A stretch of 9,065 nucleotides of DNA, from positions 1 to 9,065 of the forward strand of contig USKC01000108.1 of assembly GCA_900555195.1 (NCBI GenBank), written 5' to 3'. The DNA comes from an uncultured Lachnospiraceae bacterium. GTDB lineage: Bacteria; Bacillota; Clostridia; Lachnospirales; Lachnospiraceae. The notes beneath the pieces are model-generated. The model did not search any database, was not told where the DNA came from, and saw only the letters and a program-made list of their open reading frames with translations. A program made the translations under genes and the position numbers. Shown in pieces: positions 6,846 through 9,065 of the stretch (position 1 is its first letter; the number at the start of each line of letters is the position of its first letter).

Positions 6846-7454
6846 TTACACACAGTCAGCTTCTTTATATAGTTTGGCTTTGTATCGGAATGTAGTAAGC
6901 GGCATTCCACATTCTTTTGCCGCTTTTATCCCTGTAATTTCTCCCGCCCTCCATCGGCGACAAAGCCCTGGGAAATTTTCTGGCAATGGTTTCGGCGGCC
7001 GTCCAAAGCGTACACCTCGCGCCTTGGCCGCGCTGATACCTTCCGCTTGTCTCTGCCGAATGTTCGACCGTTCATTTTCCGCCACAAACGAAAGTACTTG
7101 CAACACAATATCCGCCAAAAAAGCCCCCATCAAATCTTTTCCGCGGCGCGTATCCAATAGTGGCATATCAACAACCACAATGTCGGCTCCTTTATCTTTT
7201 GTTATCTTGCGCCAGTGCTGTAGAATCTCTTCATAATTTCGTCCAAGTCGATCAATGCTCTTAATATAGAGAAGATCATCCTTTTTTAATTTCCTCAATA
7301 GCCTGCGATATTGCGGACGTTCAAAATCTTTTCCCGAATGTTTGTCTATATAGATGTTCTTCCTCTCCACACCCAGTTCCTGTAAAGCAATAAGCTGTCT
7401 GTCCTCATTCTGTTCTTTTGTGCTTACCCGAACATAGCCATAAATGTTTCCCAC
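6846..7454 (-). CDS. Small serine recombinase (resolvase/invertase family)
   Basis: The product is a 202-residue site-specific DNA recombinase of the Hin/Tn3-resolvase size class. The N-terminal catalytic domain has YGYVRVSTKEQNEDRQ with the nucleophile Ser11, then YIKSIDRLGRNYEEI with Arg69 and Arg72, and DMPLLDTRRGKDLMGAFLAD. The E-helix follows (VLSFVAENERSNIRQRQAEGI, split as VLSFVAENERS and NIRQRQAEGI). After GRPPKP comes a C-terminal helix-turn-helix (about 163-195, ITGIKAAKECGMPLTTFRYKAK). The start is a GTG at 7454 with GGAGG seven bases upstream. The frame stays open upstream, but that part would translate the flavodoxin operon terminator and is not conserved family sequence. The gene ends 58 bp from the right dyad site, so it is the obvious candidate to invert the 6646-6773 segment. 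A role as the resolvase of a lost transposon is the alternative. No clear promoter is visible between 7455 and 7524. Confidence 0.92.
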   Translation of the reverse strand: MGNIYGYVRVSTKEQNEDRQLIALQELGVERKNIYIDKHSGKDFERPQYRRLLRKLKKDDLLYIKSIDRLGRNYEEILQHWRKITKDKGADIVVVDMPLLDTRRGKDLMGAFLADIVLQVLSFVAENERSNIRQRQAEGISAAKARGVRFGRPPKPLPENFPGLCRRWRAGEITGIKAAKECGMPLTTFRYKAKLYKEADCV

Positions 7455-7525
7455 CGTTTTTCCTCCGTAATCATCGTTGATAGAATTCGCTAAGCACAAT
7501 GTAACAGAAACGGCAGTCATGGCGC

Positions 7526-7578
7526 AAAAAAAGAACTGTAAGAAATGAATGATAGGAATACCATTTCTCACAGTTCTT
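7526..7578 (-). terminator. Rho-independent terminator of the DUF3793-flavodoxin operon
   Basis: On the minus strand AAGAACTGTGAGAAATG (7578-7562) pairs with CATTTCTTACAGTTCTT (7547-7531) over 17 bp including one G-U pair, with a 14-base loop. A run of seven T (7532-7526) follows. The hairpin begins 20 bases after the flavodoxin stop codon. The stem is AT-rich but long. The plus-strand direction has no U-tract. Confidence 0.82.
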
Positions 7579-7598
7579 ATAAAAATGATTTTATAGTA

Positions 7599-8036
7599 TT
7601 ATTCCGCCGCTGCAGCCAGCGCCCTTCCCAACGCCCGGCAGTTCTCTTCCGCCTCTGCATCAGGAGCGCCGTTCGCGATCACGCCCTCTCCTTCTATGAC
7701 GGAAGCGCCTCCATTCTGTATGCGTTCCTCCCATTCGCGCATCCATTCGCCGCCGCCCCAGCCATAGGAGCCAAACAGCGCAATCTTCTTGCCCGATATA
7801 TGTCCGTCCAGTTCCTCCATAAGCGGTTCCATTACGCTTTCCTCCAGCTGCTCTGCCCCCATGGACGGGCATCCTAGCGCGAATGCCTTCTCCCCTTTCA
7901 GATCCGCTGCACTCACCATATCCGCGCTGAGCACGGCTGCTTCCTTTCCCGCTTCCCGGATTCCTTCCGCCACGAATTCCGCCATCTGGGCAGTGTTGCC
8001 GGTTCCACTCCAATATACCACTGATATCTGTGCCAT
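7599..8036 (-). CDS. Flavodoxin, short-chain clostridial type
   Basis: The product is a 145-residue cytoplasmic FMN-binding electron carrier that can replace ferredoxin in low-potential electron transfer, classically when iron is scarce. The phosphate loop is SGTGNTAQMA (10-19). The second flavin-contacting loop is GCPSMGAEQLEES (55-67), with Met59 at the place of the isoalloxazine-contacting Met in clostridial flavodoxins. The third is LFGSYGWGGGEWM (87-99), with Trp93 in the stacking position. The central strand KKIALFGSYGW is not interrupted by the 20-residue insertion of long-chain flavodoxins. The ATG at 8036 has a strong GGAGG (8044-8048) seven to eight bases upstream. The gene follows the DUF3793 gene after 30 bases and is followed by a terminator, so the two form an operon. 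The C-terminus is Ala-rich. Confidence 0.95.
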   Translation of the reverse strand: MAQISVVYWSGTGNTAQMAEFVAEGIREAGKEAAVLSADMVSAADLKGEKAFALGCPSMGAEQLEESVMEPLMEELDGHISGKKIALFGSYGWGGGEWMREWEERIQNGGASVIEGEGVIANGAPDAEAEENCRALGRALAAAAE

Positions 8037-8066
8037 AATTTTGCCTCCTGTATTTTTATTTATTCC

Positions 8067-8690
8067 TTATGAAACGCAAAGCTGCACAAGTTCCTTTCCT
8101 GCCAAGACCTCGCGCACAGTCTGTTCTCTCGCCTCATCATAAGATGCAAACAGCCGCAGCGCCTGTTCTTTTTCTCCATATACTTTCCAGTAACCCACCA
8201 GAAGAAAATTCTTTCCGTCATTTTGCATGTAGCCTTCCACGTCCTCTACCGGATACCCCAGAAAAACGCCTATTTCATGCGGAAATCCTTGTTCCCCGGA
8301 AGCGTACTGCTTCATCCTCCCTGCCAGATGTGCCAGGTTACGGTACAGCCAGAAATATATGCCGGAATCTACCTCCTTCCTTGCCGGATATCCTTGCTTC
8401 TCCAGAAATTCCGCCACCCTTGGCTGAGTAAGATATTTCAGATATTTTTCCTTCCGATAGAGCAAGATCATATCCCTTCCACCATCGTGACAGAGAAAAT
8501 ACCAGCTCAGTCCCGCTGCAGCGGCCATCTTTGCCAATTCCACCGCCTGCCGCCTGGGGAGCGTCAGCATGGCGCTTTCTTTCATGCCCTTCAGAAAAGG
8601 TGCGCAATGGAGCGCCAGCTTCATATGAATTTCTCGCTTTTCCTTCCTCTCATCCCCGCATAAAAACCGGGTAATCTCTTCCACCGGCAT
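8067..8690 (-). CDS. DUF3793 family protein
   Basis: A protein of 207 residues with no signal peptide and no convincing TM helix. I recognise it as DUF3793 from MKLALHCAPFLKGMKESAMLTL (split as MKLALHCAPFLKG and MKESAMLTL, about 23-44), the FPHEIGVFLGYPVEDVEGYM segment (about 137-156) and GKNFLLVGYWKVYGEKEQA (about 160-178). The function is unknown. In Clostridia the family is often found near feoA/feoB iron-transport genes and flavodoxins, which fits the downstream flavodoxin here. I prefer the ATG at 8690 because GGAGG lies eight bases upstream of it. The ATG at 8705 in the same frame would add five residues but has no good ribosome binding site. A promoter and a palindromic operator-like site precede the gene, suggesting metal-responsive control. 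Confidence 0.88.
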   Translation of the reverse strand: MPVEEITRFLCGDERKEKREIHMKLALHCAPFLKGMKESAMLTLPRRQAVELAKMAAAAGLSWYFLCHDGGRDMILLYRKEKYLKYLTQPRVAEFLEKQGYPARKEVDSGIYFWLYRNLAHLAGRMKQYASGEQGFPHEIGVFLGYPVEDVEGYMQNDGKNFLLVGYWKVYGEKEQALRLFASYDEAREQTVREVLAGKELVQLCVS

Positions 8691-8732
8691 TCTCTTTTCC
8701 TCCATCCACTTCGTTTGCTTCTGTTGCTTCCA

Positions 8733-8756
8733 GCTGGTTAGTCATTACTAACTAGC
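8733..8756. promoter_or_regulatory. Palindromic operator, DtxR/IdeR-like
   Basis: GTTAGT (8737-8742) and ACTAAC (8747-8752) form a perfect inverted repeat around CATT. One mismatch further out, GCT (8733-8735) pairs with AGC (8754-8756). The TTAG/CTAA half-site style resembles operators of iron- or manganese-dependent DtxR-family repressors. It lies 9 to 32 bases downstream of the -10 box, over the likely transcription start, a good place for repression. The regulator identity is inferred from the site and from the flavodoxin/DUF3793 content. Confidence 0.6.
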
Positions 8757-8762
8757 AAGGAT

Positions 8763-8794
8763 AGATTATCACATTCCAGTTTCTAAAGCAATAA
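8763..8794 (-). promoter_or_regulatory. Promoter of the DUF3793-flavodoxin operon
   Basis: On the minus strand TGTGATAAT contains an extended -10 GATAAT (8770-8765), with TTATTG (8794-8789) as a possible -35 at 18 bp. An overlapping choice is TTGCTT (8791-8786) with TAATCT (8768-8763) at 17 bp. Either places the start of transcription on or next to the palindrome at 8733-8756. The surrounding bases are AT-rich compared with the genes. Confidence 0.55.
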
Positions 8795-8915
8795 GCATAA
8801 ATGAGTATATTTATCAGAAAGGTTCTGGTTACTACCCAGCCCTCCGCCTACGCCGTTTTTTTGTCTCCCTTGTTTGTGCCCCCGGTTCCCCAAGCACGGG
8901 TATCCGCCTTCTGCG

Positions 8916-8941
8916 GTGCAGGGTTCAGCTGCACTCTTTTT
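8916..8941 (+). terminator. Possible rho-independent terminator, rightward
   Basis: GTGCAG and CTGCAC form a 6-bp stem with a 7-base loop, followed by TCTTTTT. The shape fits an intrinsic terminator for rightward transcription, but no rightward gene is visible to its left in this window. It may instead be part of the repeat-like structure around it. Confidence 0.3.
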
Positions 8942-8985
8942 CCGCAAACCACTTTAAAAATTGGCTGTTTCTAAGCCTTGTATGC

Positions 8986-9065
8986 GGGAAGTTCACCCGC
9001 ATGGCGGCTAAACTCCGCCCCATGGGCATCAAACAACGCCGCCAGGGTGTACGGGTGAACTTCCC
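8986..9065. repeat. Perfect 14-bp inverted repeat at the window edge
   Basis: GGGAAGTTCACCCG (8986-8999) is repeated as its exact reverse complement CGGGTGAACTTCCC (9052-9065). The 52 bases between hold further pairable segments, so the whole could fold into a cruciform or a branched RNA. The right arm ends exactly at the window edge, so the repeat may be longer. Confidence 0.6.

Larger units (their letters stand above)
8795..9065. other. Non-coding, hairpin-rich end of window
   Basis: No convincing gene lies between the promoter and the window edge. The part from about 8831 onward is more GC-rich than the promoter region and full of short inverted repeats: CCGC/GCGG (8904-8907, 8913-8916), GTGCAG/CTGCAC (8916-8921, 8929-8934), GCGGG/CCCGC (8984-8988, 8996-9000) and GGCGGC/GCCGCC (9003-9008, 9038-9043). 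A minus-strand frame is open from the edge to a stop at 8971 (30 codons, ending HAGELPAYKA). It has no visible start and overlaps the repeat, so I do not call it a gene. Confidence 0.4.

Noticed and set aside
6485..7236. Plus-strand frames of 136 and 205 residues across the switch region and recombinase gene
   Set aside because: They cross the dyad sites and run antisense to the recombinase, with no family resemblance and no good ribosome binding site.
8821..8841. tRNA or riboswitch suggested by GGTTCTGGTTACTACCCAGC
   Set aside because: Only a CTGG/CCAG stem forms. No cloverleaf, T-loop or known riboswitch core is visible.
8971..9065. C-terminal end of a gene entering from the right (30 codons, stop at 8971)
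   Set aside because: The frame is short, its coding region is made of the inverted repeat arms, and another frame is also open there (stop near 8926). Nothing identifies it as coding without the sequence beyond the edge.
1..9065. CRISPR array, rRNA or tRNA genes
   Set aside because: No regularly spaced direct repeats, no rRNA-like conserved segments and no tRNA cloverleaf were seen.

Overview
This window looks like part of a chromosome from an anaerobic Gram-positive bacterium of the Clostridia, probably Lachnospiraceae. The evidence is a clostridial-type short-chain flavodoxin, a DUF3793 protein, strong GGAGG ribosome binding sites and moderate GC content. All confident genes are on the minus strand, so the natural reading direction is right to left. 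The organism is inferred from gene content only.

Right part (about 7524-9065). A two-gene operon, DUF3793 protein then flavodoxin, has a good promoter. Just downstream of the -10 box lies a strong palindrome resembling a DtxR/IdeR-family (iron or manganese) operator. A long U-tailed hairpin at 7526-7578 ends the operon. Right of the promoter, about 230 bases carry no convincing gene. They contain GC-rich hairpins and a perfect 14-bp inverted repeat whose outer arm touches the window edge, perhaps a dispersed repeat.

Middle (6553-7454). A 202-residue small serine recombinase starts at a GTG with a strong ribosome binding site. Just past its stop codon are two 30-bp dyad sites in inverted orientation, each with a 2-bp GT core. 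They share a perfect 20-bp inverted repeat and enclose about 124 bp. Inside is an extended -10 element (TGCTATAAT) that at present points away from the glycan operon. This is the architecture of an invertible promoter switch controlled by an adjacent invertase. The sequenced orientation would be OFF for the operon.

Left part (1-6552). A tightly packed surface-glycan operon encodes a GT4 glycosyltransferase, a GT2 glycosyltransferase, a predicted HAD-superfamily-like protein (COG5610 type), a Wzm/TagG-type ABC-2 permease and a Wzt/TagH-type ATPase. A further gene appears to start at the left edge. The ATPase is unusual: its C-terminal nucleotide-binding domain is fused to a signal or TM segment, a cohesin-like domain, a cadherin-like beta-sandwich domain, a second TM helix and a very acidic cytoplasmic linker.

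Taken together, the left two thirds read as a candidate phase-variable cell-surface polysaccharide synthesis and export locus with an exporter ATPase that reaches outside the cell. The right third is a separate, probably metal-regulated redox operon.
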